DNA of 64,000 nt. Source: Trueperaceae bacterium (GTDB lineage: Bacteria > Deinococcota > Deinococci > Deinococcales > Trueperaceae). Every line of letters begins with the position of its first letter. The stretch's first letter is position 1. Positions 24,776 through 35,088 of the stretch are shown here, piece by piece. The notes under the pieces are model-generated. The model was given only the letters and a program-made list of their open reading frames with translations. It did not search any database and had not been told where the DNA came from. Where the stretch lies: positions 62,001 through 126,000 of the forward strand of contig JAMLIB010000010.1 of the NCBI GenBank assembly GCA_023954415.1, in the 5' to 3' direction. Both the position numbers and the translations under genes were made by a program.

Positions 24776-26070
24776 GCTTCGTCGAGATCGTCAGGACGGC
24801 CATCGGCAACGCGTTCCGCAGCAAGCTCAGGACCACCCTGACCGTCCTCGCCATCTTCGTCGGGGCGTTCACCCTCACCCTGACGAACGGCGTCGGCACG
24901 GGCATCACCAACTACATCGACTCGCAGGTCAGCAGCCTCGGCGCCACCGACATCATCATGATCAGCCAGGCCTCGTTGACGGAGGGCGGGGCCTTCGGCG
25001 CGTCGGCGTCCGGTCCGACGGAGTACGACCCGGACAAGGCCGTGGTGGCGGGCCAGATGGGGTCGCAGTTCGCGGCCCTGACCAACGCGGACCTCGCCGC
25101 CATCCGGGGCGTCGCCGGCATCCTGTCCGTCGAGCCGCTGCGCGTCGTCTCGCCCGACTACATCGGCAGCGCGGGCGGCAAGAAGTACGAGCTCACCGTC
25201 AACCCGTCCCCGGCCGGCGCGCGCGTCGCGCTGCTGGCCGGCACGGGTTTCACCGCGGACGGGACGGCGCCTGAGCTCCTCCTGCCCGCCGCTTACGTCG
25301 AACCGTTGGGCTTCGCCGACCCCGGCGCGGCGGTGGGGGCGACCCTCACCATCGGGGTGAGCGACGTGTTCGGCCAGAAGCACGAGGCCGAGGCCCGCGT
25401 CGCCGGGGTGCAGGAGGACACGATCTTCGCCTTCGGCATGATCATCAGCGAAGGGCTGACCGAGGCGCTGTACGCGGCGCAGACGGCGGGCCTGCCCGCC
25501 GCCGCGGCCGAGATCTACCCGGTGGCGGTCGCGCGGTTCTCACCGACCGCGAGCGCGGCGCAGGTCAAGGAGATCAAGACCGCCCTGGAGGCCGCGGGCT
25601 ACTCCGGTCGGACGGTCGCGGACCAGCTCGGCGCCGTCAACACCGTCATCAACGGCATCGTCGGGGTGCTCAACGCCTTCGCCGTGATCGCCCTGATCGC
25701 CGCCAGCTTCGGCATCATCAACACCCTGCTCATGTCCGTGCAGGAGCGCACCCGCGAGATCGGCCTCATGAAAGCGATGGGCATGGGGCGCTCGCGCATC
25801 TTCGCCCTGTTCACGACCGAGGCGGTCGTGATCGGCTTCCTCGGTAGCGCCATCGGCTCGGGCATAGCCATAGCCTTGGGGACCGTGATCAGCACCGTGC
25901 TGGCCGACGGTCCGCTGAAGGACCTCGCCGGCCTGCGGGTGCTCGAGTTCAACCCCGTATCCGTCGTCGTCGTGATCCTGATCGTGATGCTCCTCGCCTT
26001 CCTGTCCGGCACGCTGCCGGCCGCCCGCGCCGCCAGGCTGGACCCCATCGAGGCGCTCCGGTACGAGTAA
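24772..26070 (+). CDS. ABC transporter permease (MacB/FtsX family)
   Basis: 432 residues with the MacB layout: one N-terminal membrane segment (KLRTTLTVLAIFVGAFTLTL), a periplasmic MacB-type domain of about 240 residues, and three C-terminal membrane segments (FAVIALIAASFGIINTLLMS, AVVIGFLGSAIGSGIAIALG, VVVVILIVMLLAFLSGTLPA). The coupling loop RTREIGLMKAMGMGRSRIF is typical of FtsX/MacB permeases. Such transporters use ATP to push substrates or lipoproteins outward rather than through the membrane. It ends 113 bases before pyrC, with the pyrC promoter in between. Confidence 0.87.
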   Translation: MSFVEIVRTAIGNAFRSKLRTTLTVLAIFVGAFTLTLTNGVGTGITNYIDSQVSSLGATDIIMISQASLTEGGAFGASASGPTEYDPDKAVVAGQMGSQFAALTNADLAAIRGVAGILSVEPLRVVSPDYIGSAGGKKYELTVNPSPAGARVALLAGTGFTADGTAPELLLPAAYVEPLGFADPGAAVGATLTIGVSDVFGQKHEAEARVAGVQEDTIFAFGMIISEGLTEALYAAQTAGLPAAAAEIYPVAVARFSPTASAAQVKEIKTALEAAGYSGRTVADQLGAVNTVINGIVGVLNAFAVIALIAASFGIINTLLMSVQERTREIGLMKAMGMGRSRIFALFTTEAVVIGFLGSAIGSGIAIALGTVISTVLADGPLKDLAGLRVLEFNPVSVVVVILIVMLLAFLSGTLPAARAARLDPIEALRYE

Positions 26071-26128
26071 GGGGCGCCTTCTGGGGCCGTCCGGGAACCG
26101 CAGCGTGGCCCGGGCGGCCCCGGAGCGG

Positions 26129-26134
26129 TATGCT
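26129..26134 (+). promoter_or_regulatory. -10 box (TATGCT) of pyrC
   Basis: Same hexamer, and same 14-base distance to the PyrR element, as in the pyrR leader. It implies that pyrC has its own promoter separate from pyrRB. Confidence 0.55.
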
Positions 26135-26142
26135 CACGCGGA

Positions 26143-26173
26143 CCTTTAAACCGGCCCGGAGAGGCCGGAAAGG
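26143..26173 (+). promoter_or_regulatory. PyrR-binding RNA element in pyrC leader
   Basis: CCTTTAA, ACCGG, CCCGGAGAGG, CCGG, AAAGG: the same fold and loop as at 22225-22255, with the loop GGAGAGG closer to the Bacillus consensus. The 3' strand AAAGGAG is the ribosome binding site of the GTG at 26184, so repression of translation is expected. Confidence 0.75.
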
Positions 26174-26183
26174 AGTACTTCAC

Positions 26184-27566
26184 GTGTCCGATCACCAGGC
26201 AGAAGACCCCACCGGCTCCGAGCCGACCTCCAAGCGGCAGTCGCCCTCACGCAGCCGAACGAGCGCACGCCGCGGCGCGTCCGGGCCGCGCACGGTACTG
26301 CGCCGCGCCCGCCTCGCCTCCGCCGACGGCCTGTCAGAGCCCACCGACGTCTACGTCAGAGGCGGCCTCGTCGAGGGCTTCGACCTCGGCGGCGCCGTCG
26401 ACCTCGAGCTGGACGCGCGCGAGCAGCTGGTGACGCCGGCCTTCATCGACCTCCACGCGCACTTGCGCGACCCCGGCCAGGAGGTGAAGGAAGACCTCGC
26501 AAGCGGCCTGGCTGCGGCGGCGGCCGGCGGCTTCGGCACGGTCGTCAGCATGGCCAACACCACGCCGCCGGTGGACGACCCGGGCTTGGTGACCGACCTC
26601 GTCCGCCGCGCCGAGCTGATCGGCCAGGCGCGCCTCAGACCGGCGGCGACCGTGAGCGTCGGCATGCGAGGCGAGCGCCTCACCGACTTCGCCGCCTTGA
26701 AAGCCGCCGGCGCCGTCATGCTCACGGACGATGGCATCCCCATCGCCGACGCCCACCTCATGCGCCGCGCCTGCGAGTACGCCGCCGAGCTCGGCCTTGT
26801 CATCCAGACCCACTCGGAGGAGCCGCACCTGCGCGCCGACGGCGTCATGAACGAGGGCCGCGTCAGCCGCGAGCTCGGTTTGCCCGGCAACACGGCGTCG
26901 GCCGAGGCGGTCATGGTCTTCCGCGACACCGAGATCGCGCGACTGACGGGCGCCAGGGTGCATATAGCCCACGTGAGCTGCGAGCGCGCCATGCGGGTCG
27001 CGGAGTGGCAGCGCGCCAACGGCGCCCCGATCACCATCGAGGTCACGCCGCAGCACCTGACGCTGACGGACGAGAGCCTGCGCGCCTTCGATCCGGTCTT
27101 CAAGGTCGCCCCTCCCCTGCGCACGGCCGCCGACGTGGCCCACCTCAAGGAGGCGTTGCGGCGGGGCGCGGTCGACAACATCGGCACCGACCATGCCCCC
27201 CACACGCTGGCCGAGAAGGAGCGCGACCTCCTCGAGGCGCCCTTCGGCATCGCCAACCTCGAGGTGACCTTCGCGCTCCTCTACACGCGCCTCGTGCTCA
27301 CGGGCGAGCTGCCGCTCGCCGCCCTGCTGCGCCTCCTGCAGGGCGGCCCCGCCTCCGTGATGGGCTGGCAGGCCCCGACCCTGACCCCAGGGGCGGCTGC
27401 CGACCTGACGGTCATAGACCTCGAGAGCGAGCTGCCCGTGCAGGGCCGCTCGTTCAAGAGCAAGGCGAAGCACAACCCGTGGGAAGGGGAGCGGCTGCGG
27501 GGCTGGCCGCGCCTGACGCTCGTGCGCGGGAACGTCTGCTACGACCGTGAGGCCGGCGACCGCTAG
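26184..27566 (+). CDS. pyrC: Dihydroorotase
   Basis: 460 residues from a GTG ten bases after AAAGGAG; an ATG 54 bases upstream lies inside the promoter box. Metal-binding motifs of the cyclic amidohydrolase fold are all seen: FIDLHAHLRDPGQEVKEDL (HxH and substrate Arg), THSEEP, IAHVSC and IGTDHAPHTLAEKE. It closes carbamoyl-aspartate to dihydroorotate. The first ~35 residues (Ser/Arg/Pro-rich, SKRQSPSRSRTSARR) are an unusual disordered extension compared with other type I dihydroorotases. It is regulated apart from pyrRB by its own PyrR element. Confidence 0.94.
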   Translation: MSDHQAEDPTGSEPTSKRQSPSRSRTSARRGASGPRTVLRRARLASADGLSEPTDVYVRGGLVEGFDLGGAVDLELDAREQLVTPAFIDLHAHLRDPGQEVKEDLASGLAAAAAGGFGTVVSMANTTPPVDDPGLVTDLVRRAELIGQARLRPAATVSVGMRGERLTDFAALKAAGAVMLTDDGIPIADAHLMRRACEYAAELGLVIQTHSEEPHLRADGVMNEGRVSRELGLPGNTASAEAVMVFRDTEIARLTGARVHIAHVSCERAMRVAEWQRANGAPITIEVTPQHLTLTDESLRAFDPVFKVAPPLRTAADVAHLKEALRRGAVDNIGTDHAPHTLAEKERDLLEAPFGIANLEVTFALLYTRLVLTGELPLAALLRLLQGGPASVMGWQAPTLTPGAAADLTVIDLESELPVQGRSFKSKAKHNPWEGERLRGWPRLTLVRGNVCYDREAGDR

Positions 27567-27606
27567 GCCGACCGTCGCGAGGCCCGAGGCGCTCGCGGTG
27601 GTCGCA

Positions 27607-27702
27607 GGACCCGAGTAGTTGAACGAAGGTTGAGCGCCAACCTCGGCCGCCATCGGGGCTTAGCGAAAGTTAGCCATCAACTTTCGTTCGACTCGAGGGT
27701 CC
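27607..27702. repeat. Paired inverted-repeat element, copy A
   Basis: Two palindromes, CGAAGGTTG-AGCGC-CAACCTCG (27625-27645) and CGAAAGTT-AGCCATC-AACTTTCG (27664-27686), lie back to back and are framed by GGACCC and GGGTCC, so the ~96 bp form one larger imperfect inverted repeat. Related pairs occur at 57284-57356 and 63166-63248. It lies between pyrC and the Crp/Fnr gene. Confidence 0.6.
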
Positions 27703-27721
27703 CCTCGGGGGCCGACCTATC

Positions 27722-27745
27722 CGGGCAGCCGCAGGCGGCTGCCCG
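27722..27745. terminator. Hairpin after pyrC
   Basis: A perfect 10-bp stem, CGGGCAGCCG / CGGCTGCCCG, with a 4-base loop, followed by TCTGAGC. There is no real U-tract, so termination is plausible but not certain. Confidence 0.45.
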
Positions 27746-27838
27746 TCTGAGCAGGTACCGGGCCTCGCCTGGGAAGGCGCCGGCCTAGCCTGAGTAGGCA
27801 AATGACTGGGAAATCACGGAGCGAGCGGCCCGAACCAC

Positions 27839-27844
27839 TATGAT
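27839..27844 (+). promoter_or_regulatory. -10 box (TATGAT) for Crp/Fnr gene
   Basis: TATGAT, then six bases, then ATG at 27851: a leaderless arrangement with a near-consensus -10 box. Confidence 0.55.
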
Positions 27845-27850
27845 GTCCCC

Positions 27851-28630
27851 ATGACGGCAGCCGCGGACGCCACCCACCTGCGCGCCCACCCCCTGGCGCG
27901 CGGTGGCCTTGCAGACCCACGTACCGCACTGCACGTCGGCACCCCGCCCTCCCCCCAAGCGGAGGTGTCGACCAACCCGTCCGCGGTTCCCGTCATCTCC
28001 GCCTTCAACGACGTCGCCCAGGGCCTTCCGGTTCACGCCTACGCCAAGGGCGACCTGCTCTACCAGGCGGACGCGCCGGCCACCGCGCTCTTCTACCTGG
28101 AGGCCGGGCTCGTGGCGCTCGAACTGAACACGCCCAAGCCGCGCATCGGCGCCCTGGCCGGTCCGGGCGACGTGATCGGCGCCCTCACACCCGGGTGCGG
28201 CGGTTACCTGGAGAGCGCCGTGGCGCTCAGCGGGGAGGTCGCCGTCCGGGTGCTCGACGAGCGCGCCCGGGCCGAGCTGCCGGCGGCCGAGCTCGCCACC
28301 CTCATCGCGCGGGCGGCGGGCGCGCGGCTCGCCGCGCTCACGCAGGCCTTGGAAGACGGCGAGCACCCCGTGCCCGCGCGCGTGGCGCGCGCGTTCCTGC
28401 GCCTCGGCTCCCGCTTCGGCCAGGGCCTGGCGGACGGCACGGTGCGCCTGACGCTGCCCGTCACGCACGACACGCTCGCGGCCATGGTGGGAGCTGCCCG
28501 CGAGACGACCACGGCCGTCGTCGCGGACATGCGGCGGCTCGGCCTGCTGGAAGGCACGCGCGGCAGCTACCGCATGCGGCCGGCTGAGCTGACGGAGTAC
28601 GCGCTCGAGGCCACCCTCAGCGCCACCTGA
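27851..28630 (+). CDS. Crp/Fnr-family transcriptional regulator
   Basis: 259 residues. After a ~50-residue Ala/Pro-rich tail comes a cyclic-nucleotide-binding-like beta-barrel (YAKGDLLYQADAPATALFYLE, IGALAGPGDVIGAL), a dimerisation helix (ARAAGARLAALTQALEDGE) and a C-terminal winged helix with recognition segment HDTLAAMVGAARETTTAVV and MRRLGLLEGTRG. Such proteins bind palindromic DNA and respond to cAMP, redox or other signals. No cysteine cluster for an Fe-S centre is seen, so it is not FNR-like in sensing. A GTG at 27965 would remove the tail, but TATGAT six bases before the ATG at 27851 supports the longer form. Targets unknown. Confidence 0.85.
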   Translation: MTAAADATHLRAHPLARGGLADPRTALHVGTPPSPQAEVSTNPSAVPVISAFNDVAQGLPVHAYAKGDLLYQADAPATALFYLEAGLVALELNTPKPRIGALAGPGDVIGALTPGCGGYLESAVALSGEVAVRVLDERARAELPAAELATLIARAAGARLAALTQALEDGEHPVPARVARAFLRLGSRFGQGLADGTVRLTLPVTHDTLAAMVGAARETTTAVVADMRRLGLLEGTRGSYRMRPAELTEYALEATLSAT

Positions 28631-28637
28631 AGCAGCG

Positions 28638-29225
28638 TCAGAGCTCGCGCAGTAGTTCCGGGATGTCGTCGCCCAGCTTCACGACGACGTCCTGCCCGTA
28701 GATGTAGCGCAGGGCGCCGCGGCGGTCGAGCACCCCGACCACGTCCGTATGCGCCACCGTGGCGCCCGAGCCGACGTAGCCGACGAAGAACGCCCTGGCC
28801 GCCTCGGCGACCTGCGAGTTGGTGCCGGTCAACCCGACGAAGTCGGGATGGTAACGACTCAGGTACTCGGCCATGACCTCCGGCGTGTCGTGACCCGGAT
28901 CGACGGACACCATCACGACCTTCAAGCCGGCGGGCGCGCCGAGGATCTCGTACGCGCGCGTCAGGCGCGCCATCGTCAGCGGGCAGACGTCGGGGCAGCG
29001 CGTGTAGCCGAAGAACACGAGCGTGACGGAGCCGGCGAAGTCGTCGGCGAGGTCGACCTCGTGCCCCGCCGTGTCGACGAGCTTCAGGCCCGTTACCGGC
29101 ACCGGGTTCTGGAGCACGGTACCGGCCAACGCCGGCTTGGCCCGGGCGACGCCCCAGTAGTAGGCGCCTGCCCCGAGGACGACCAGCGCCGCGACGGACC
29201 ACAAGACCTTGATAGCGCGACTCAC
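28638..29225 (-). CDS. SCO1/SenC-family copper chaperone or thiol reductase
   Basis: 195 residues from a GTG. One N-terminal membrane anchor (VLWSVAALVVLGAGAYYWGV) is followed by a thioredoxin-like domain with the copper-binding CPDVCP (C77, C81), SVDPGHDTPEVMAEY and the copper-ligand His159 in AHTDVVG. SCO proteins help load the CuA site of cytochrome c oxidase outside the membrane. No oxidase genes are near. TATAGT six bases before the GTG gives a leaderless promoter. Confidence 0.9.
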   Translation of the reverse strand: MSRAIKVLWSVAALVVLGAGAYYWGVARAKPALAGTVLQNPVPVTGLKLVDTAGHEVDLADDFAGSVTLVFFGYTRCPDVCPLTMARLTRAYEILGAPAGLKVVMVSVDPGHDTPEVMAEYLSRYHPDFVGLTGTNSQVAEAARAFFVGYVGSGATVAHTDVVGVLDRRGALRYIYGQDVVVKLGDDIPELLREL

Positions 29226-29231
29226 ACGGCG

Positions 29232-29237
29232 ACTATA
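29232..29237 (-). promoter_or_regulatory. -10 box (TATAGT) for the SCO1/SenC gene
   Basis: TATAGT on the minus strand, six bases before the GTG at 29225. It lies within the 3' end of the HD-GYP gene. Confidence 0.5.
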
Positions 29238-31566
29238 CGCGCTGCTCCGTGCTCACCTCGTGCTCCAGCAGGTCGAAGAACGCCTGCACTACCCTCGGGT
29301 CGAAGTGCGTGCCGCTCTGGTCGCGGATATGCCCGAGGGCGCGTTCCTGCGGCCACGCCTCGCGGTACGGGCGGTCGGAGGTGAGGGCGTCGTACACGTC
29401 GACGATGGCGAAGATCCTGGCGGCGAGCGGGATCTGCTCGCCTTGCAGGCGGCGCGGGTACCCGGTGCCGTCCCACTTCTCGTGATGGCAGTACGGGATG
29501 TCGAGCGCGGGGCGCAGGAACTCGATCGGGAAGAGCAGGTTGTAAGCGTAGACCGGGTGCTGGCGCATGACCTCGAACTCCTCGGCGTCGAGCGGCCCGC
29601 GCTTCAGGAGGATGTGGTCGGGGATGCCCATCTTGCCGATGTCGTGCAGGAGCGCGCCGCGCTGGAGGTGGACCAGCTCCTGGGCCGGCACGCCGAGCTT
29701 GCGCGCGAGCCGCACGGCCATGTCCGTCACGCGCTTGCTGTGCCCGGCCGTCTCCTCGTCCTTGAGGTCGAGCGCACTGGCCCAGCCCTCGATCGTGCGG
29801 TCGTACGCTCGCTGCAACTCCTGGTTCGTGCGTTCGAGCGTGCGCACGAGCTGCGAGTTCTCGAGGGCGATGGCGCCCTGGTCCGCGTACGTCTCGAGGT
29901 ACTCCTGCCACTCGGGTGTCGCGTCGAGCGGCCGGTACGCGTAGAGCTCGAGGACCCCGTGCAACTGCCCCTTGGCGGACATCGGCACCGCCATGTACGA
30001 CGAGAAGCCCGCCTGGGCCTCCGGTCCGATGGCCGCGCCGCAGACGCTACCGACGCGCAGGTCCGGGATGTAGACGTTGCGCTGGTCGGCCGCCGCCCTG
30101 CCCGCCGGCCCCTCGCCGAGCGGCACGCGCGTGCTCGAGCGGAGCTCGCTCGCGAAGCCGAGCCCCATGAAGGGCCTGAGCTGCTGCAGCTGGGGCTCGT
30201 ACAGGAGGACCGCGACGGCGTCGATGCCGAGGTCCTGCACGACCTGGTTCATGAAGATGTCGAACACGAGCCTCAGGTCGGCGCTGTTGTTGATGGCCAT
30301 GTCGATGCGCCTGAGCGACTGGAGGTGCTGCACGCGGCGGGTCAGCTGGTCGTTGAGCGACCTGACCCTGTCGACGGTCGGGCCGTGCTCGCCGACGCTG
30401 CGGTACGTGAGGACGAACGCGCGCACGTCGGGGTCGTGGAGCATGTTGGAGAGCGACCCCTCGATCCAGTGGTACGCGCCCGCCTTGTCGCGCACCCTCA
30501 ACCTGACCTGCTCGGTGGCGCCCAAGCGCGCCTCGACCATGTCGAAGGCGTCGGAGAGGGCCTCCCTGTCGTCCGGGTGGACGAGGTGGGTGTTGCGGGC
30601 GCCGAGCAGGTCGGCGGTCGTGTAACCGAGGTCCTCCTGCGACCTGCCCACCAGCCTCACGAGCTGCTTGCGGCGGTCGAGAAGCACGAGGCCGTCGTGG
30701 TTGCGCTCGAAGATGGCGCGCAGGTACGCCTCGCTCGCGCGCAGGCGCTTCAGCTCCTCGACGCGCTCGGTGGTATCGCGCGCCTGCACGAGCAGGCCAC
30801 GGATGTCGGGATCGTCGGTGAGGTCCGTGACGCGCGCCTCGAACCAACGCCACCGGCCGGCCACGCGCACGCGGACGGTGACGACCACGTCCTCCAGGGG
30901 CTCGGCCGAGCGGTCGTAGCGCGCCGCCAGCGCCAGCTGCGCGGCGGCCCTGTCGCGAGGGTGCACGAGGCGCCACACGTCGGCCTCGGTGTGCTCGCTC
31001 GCCACCAACCCGAGCTCGGCCGCGGAGGGCGAGGCGTACTCGATGCGCTCGTGGGAGTCGATGACGAACCGGACCTCCGGGGAGCTCTCGATCATGCGGC
31101 GGGAACGCCGTTCCGCGCGCGGCGAGCGCGAGTCGAGCGTGGCGGTGCTCGGCGCGTGACACACGAGCACGGTGCGGCCGTCGTCGAGCCTGAAGGCGCT
31201 CACCGATGCCGGCACGAGCCCACCGAACGGCCTGACGAGGTCGACCTCGAGCTCGAGGGTACCGCGGCGGTCCGGAGCCACCACCAGCGCCAGTAGCGGA
31301 GCGGAGACGGGGAGGAGCTTCACGAGCGGCAGGCCGACGAGCCCGCCCGGTTTCACATGCAGGAGCGCTTCCGCCGCCGGGTTGGCGGCTATGACCTGGT
31401 CGGCCTGATCGAGGACGATGAGCCCGTCGTTGACCCGCGCGAACACCTCGGCAAGCAGTAACGTGCCGAGCCCCGCCCGCTGCTGACTTGTCGGGCTACC
31501 GCCGTGCCCGTCGTCCTCGCTGCCGAGCGACGCCTTCACGGTGTAGCCGAGCCGGTCCATCGACAC
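29233..31566 (-). CDS. PAS-PAS-PAS-GAF-HD-GYP protein, cyclic-di-GMP phosphodiesterase
   Basis: 777 residues, without membrane segments. PAS-type sensor modules occupy about 35-145, 160-285 and 285-410 (VNDGLIVLDQADQVIAANPA; RNHDGLVLLDRRKQLVRLVG), a GAF domain about 430-585 (FDIFMNQVVQDLGIDAVAVL), then a coiled linker and an HD-GYP domain to the end. Its motifs HDIGKMGIPDHILLK (~640) and HHEKWDGTGYPRRLQG (~692) are complete, so it should hydrolyse cyclic di-GMP in the cytoplasm in response to signals sensed by PAS/GAF. It could control surface glycan or motility. It stands alone. Confidence 0.92.
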   Translation of the reverse strand: MSMDRLGYTVKASLGSEDDGHGGSPTSQQRAGLGTLLLAEVFARVNDGLIVLDQADQVIAANPAAEALLHVKPGGLVGLPLVKLLPVSAPLLALVVAPDRRGTLELEVDLVRPFGGLVPASVSAFRLDDGRTVLVCHAPSTATLDSRSPRAERRSRRMIESSPEVRFVIDSHERIEYASPSAAELGLVASEHTEADVWRLVHPRDRAAAQLALAARYDRSAEPLEDVVVTVRVRVAGRWRWFEARVTDLTDDPDIRGLLVQARDTTERVEELKRLRASEAYLRAIFERNHDGLVLLDRRKQLVRLVGRSQEDLGYTTADLLGARNTHLVHPDDREALSDAFDMVEARLGATEQVRLRVRDKAGAYHWIEGSLSNMLHDPDVRAFVLTYRSVGEHGPTVDRVRSLNDQLTRRVQHLQSLRRIDMAINNSADLRLVFDIFMNQVVQDLGIDAVAVLLYEPQLQQLRPFMGLGFASELRSSTRVPLGEGPAGRAAADQRNVYIPDLRVGSVCGAAIGPEAQAGFSSYMAVPMSAKGQLHGVLELYAYRPLDATPEWQEYLETYADQGAIALENSQLVRTLERTNQELQRAYDRTIEGWASALDLKDEETAGHSKRVTDMAVRLARKLGVPAQELVHLQRGALLHDIGKMGIPDHILLKRGPLDAEEFEVMRQHPVYAYNLLFPIEFLRPALDIPYCHHEKWDGTGYPRRLQGEQIPLAARIFAIVDVYDALTSDRPYREAWPQERALGHIRDQSGTHFDPRVVQAFFDLLEHEVSTEQRV

Positions 31567-31688
31567 CTCGGTCGTTGCCTCCCTGGCGACCCGCCGTGAC
31601 CGTGGCGGATCACGACGAACCCCTCAAGGATATGCGCAGGATTCGATGAGGTGTTGACGAAGATGCCACTCCAGGCGTTGAGAACGTC

Positions 31689-33818
<2,130 letters not shown>

Positions 33819-33966
33819 GATGGCGTCCTCCTACGCCGGGGGCGAGCCTGGCCGCGCCGCCACTCTCGAGTGCCGCCGCGCGGCCGCGGCGTCGCGAGCT
33901 AGATGCAGCCAGTGTAGTACCCGGGGCGCATGCTGCCGAGCAGTGTACCGAGGCCCGGTAGCGGGG

Positions 33967-33998
33967 TTGACACGCCCCCCGCCCAGTAGGACTAATAT
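33967..33998 (+). promoter_or_regulatory. Candidate promoter TTGACA-N20-TAATAT
   Basis: TTGACA (33967-33972) and TAATAT (33993-33998) are the best -35/-10 hexamers in this part of the window, but the 20-base spacer is long. It would drive the structured intergenic RNA that follows. Confidence 0.4.
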
Positions 33999-34000
33999 GT

Positions 34001-34170
34001 CGCTACCACGGAAAGGAGGTGGTCTTATTCAACGCATAGCAATGACCAGTGGAGGTGCCCGCCTAGGGTAGCCCCAGGACCGTCTCCTGGATGAGTCGGA
34101 ACCGTGAGGGTTCCCCGAGTTCCAGGCCGGCACCGGCTCGCCCCCGACCATCGAAGGTCGGGGGCGAGTC
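34001..34170 (+). ncRNA. Structured intergenic RNA candidate with mini-ORF
   Basis: Five hairpins stand in series: ACCAC/GTGGT (34005-34023, with AAAGGAG in its loop), CCAGGA/TCCTGG (34074-34090), GGAACC/GGTTCC (34098-34114), GCCGG/CCGGC (34126-34137), and a perfect 13-bp stem CTCGCCCCCGACC/GGTCGGGGGCGAG (34137-34168). A 14-codon frame beginning with ATT at 34027, seven bases after GGAGG, reads QRIAMTSGGARLG. No gene follows on this strand for 900 bases, so it is not an ordinary leader. It does not match an RNA family I recognise. Confidence 0.4.
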
Positions 34171-34347
34171 ATTCGTCGTGCCCACCGTTCATGACCGCAC
34201 TTCCACCACGGTGGCGGGCGGCGGTGCGGGCGGCCACCGAGGAGCCGGAGGACATCCGACGGGCGGCTCGGCGATCCGGCGCAGGGCTACGGCTCGGGCG
34301 ATCCGGCGCAGGGCTCGGCGGTGGCCGGGTGCGCCCGCCAGGGAAGC
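34171..34347. repeat. Gene-free stretch with a 27-bp-period direct repeat
   Basis: GCGATCCGGCGCAGGGCT occurs at 34271-34288 and 34298-34315, each preceded by CGGCTCG. No gene, promoter or clear terminator is otherwise visible between the structured RNA and the bioY stop. Confidence 0.5.
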
Positions 34348-34971
34348 TCAGCGCCTCCCGACGAACCGCCATGCGGCCGGCAGGGAGACCGCGGCGACGA
34401 GGAGCTTGAGGAGGTCGCCGAGCAGGAACGGGAAGAGGCCGACCTGGAGGGTGCGCAGCCACGCGCCGCCGAGGACGACGTGCAACCAGGCGAGGCCGCA
34501 AGCGTAGATCACGCAGCTGGCGACCAGCATGGCGAGGGCCGCGGAGCCGAGCGTGCGGTCCCACCCGCGTTCGGCCAGGTAGCCGAGGAGCGCGGCCGCG
34601 ACCACGAAGCCGAGCAGGTAGCCTCCCGTGGGCCCCAAGGCGTACGCCAGGCCGGCCTGACCGCCGGTGAAGATGGGCAGGCCGGCGGCGCCGAGCAGCA
34701 GGTACGCCCCGGTAGCCAGGGTGCCGAGGCGGACGCCGTACGCGGCACCGAGCAGGAGGACACCGAGCGTCTGTCCCGTGACGGGCACGGGACCGATCTG
34801 CAGGCGCAGCTGTGCGAGCAGCGCGAGGAACGCTACGCCGGCGACGACGAGCGCGACCTGCCTGAGACTGCTCGCCGTGAGCGACGCGCGGGGCGTAGCT
34901 GGCGCCGCCTTCAGAGGGAGCGCCGGCACCAGCTTGTCGATCAACGGGGACGTGAGTTGGCTGCTCGTCAT
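34348..34971 (-). CDS. bioY: Biotin transporter BioY
   Basis: 207 residues from an ATG with GGAGG six bases upstream. After a ~40-residue N-terminal tail come six membrane segments with the BioY signatures RLQIGPVPVTGQTLGVLLLG, GAAYGVRLGTLATGAYLLLG, GLPIFTGGQAGLAYALGPTG and GGYLLGFVVAA. BioY is the biotin-binding S component of ECF transporters and works with EcfAT or alone. TATGCT on the minus strand near 35063-35068 is a possible promoter with an ~85-base leader containing a GGCCTC/GAGGCC hairpin. No biotin synthesis genes or bioMN are near. Confidence 0.92.
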   Translation of the reverse strand: MTSSQLTSPLIDKLVPALPLKAAPATPRASLTASSLRQVALVVAGVAFLALLAQLRLQIGPVPVTGQTLGVLLLGAAYGVRLGTLATGAYLLLGAAGLPIFTGGQAGLAYALGPTGGYLLGFVVAAALLGYLAERGWDRTLGSAALAMLVASCVIYACGLAWLHVVLGGAWLRTLQVGLFPFLLGDLLKLLVAAVSLPAAWRFVGRR

Positions 34972-35076
34972 GGGTGGCCTCCGGTGGCCTCGCTTCGGGC
35001 CGGCCCTGCTCGGGCCGCTACCTCGCACGGGCGACGGCCTCGCCCGAGGCCGCGAATGCGGCAGCATAACAGCGCC

Positions 35077-35082
35077 TATACT
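35077..35082 (+). promoter_or_regulatory. -10 box (TATACT) for thioesterase gene
   Basis: TATACT followed by six bases and the ATG at 35089: a leaderless start. Confidence 0.5.
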
Positions 35083-35088
35083 CGGCTG

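Noticed and set aside
27851-28630. FNR-type oxygen sensor
   Set aside because: No N-terminal cysteine cluster is present, so only the wider Crp/Fnr family is supported.
29209-31296. 695-residue + strand frame opposite the PAS/HD-GYP gene
   Set aside because: It is the antisense shadow of a clearly conserved multidomain protein.
33819-34000. Additional gene upstream of the structured RNA (frame 33589-34071 +)
   Set aside because: The frame overlaps the antisense of the EtfD-like gene and its ATG lies inside the -10 box; only the short frame after the Shine-Dalgarno site is considered.
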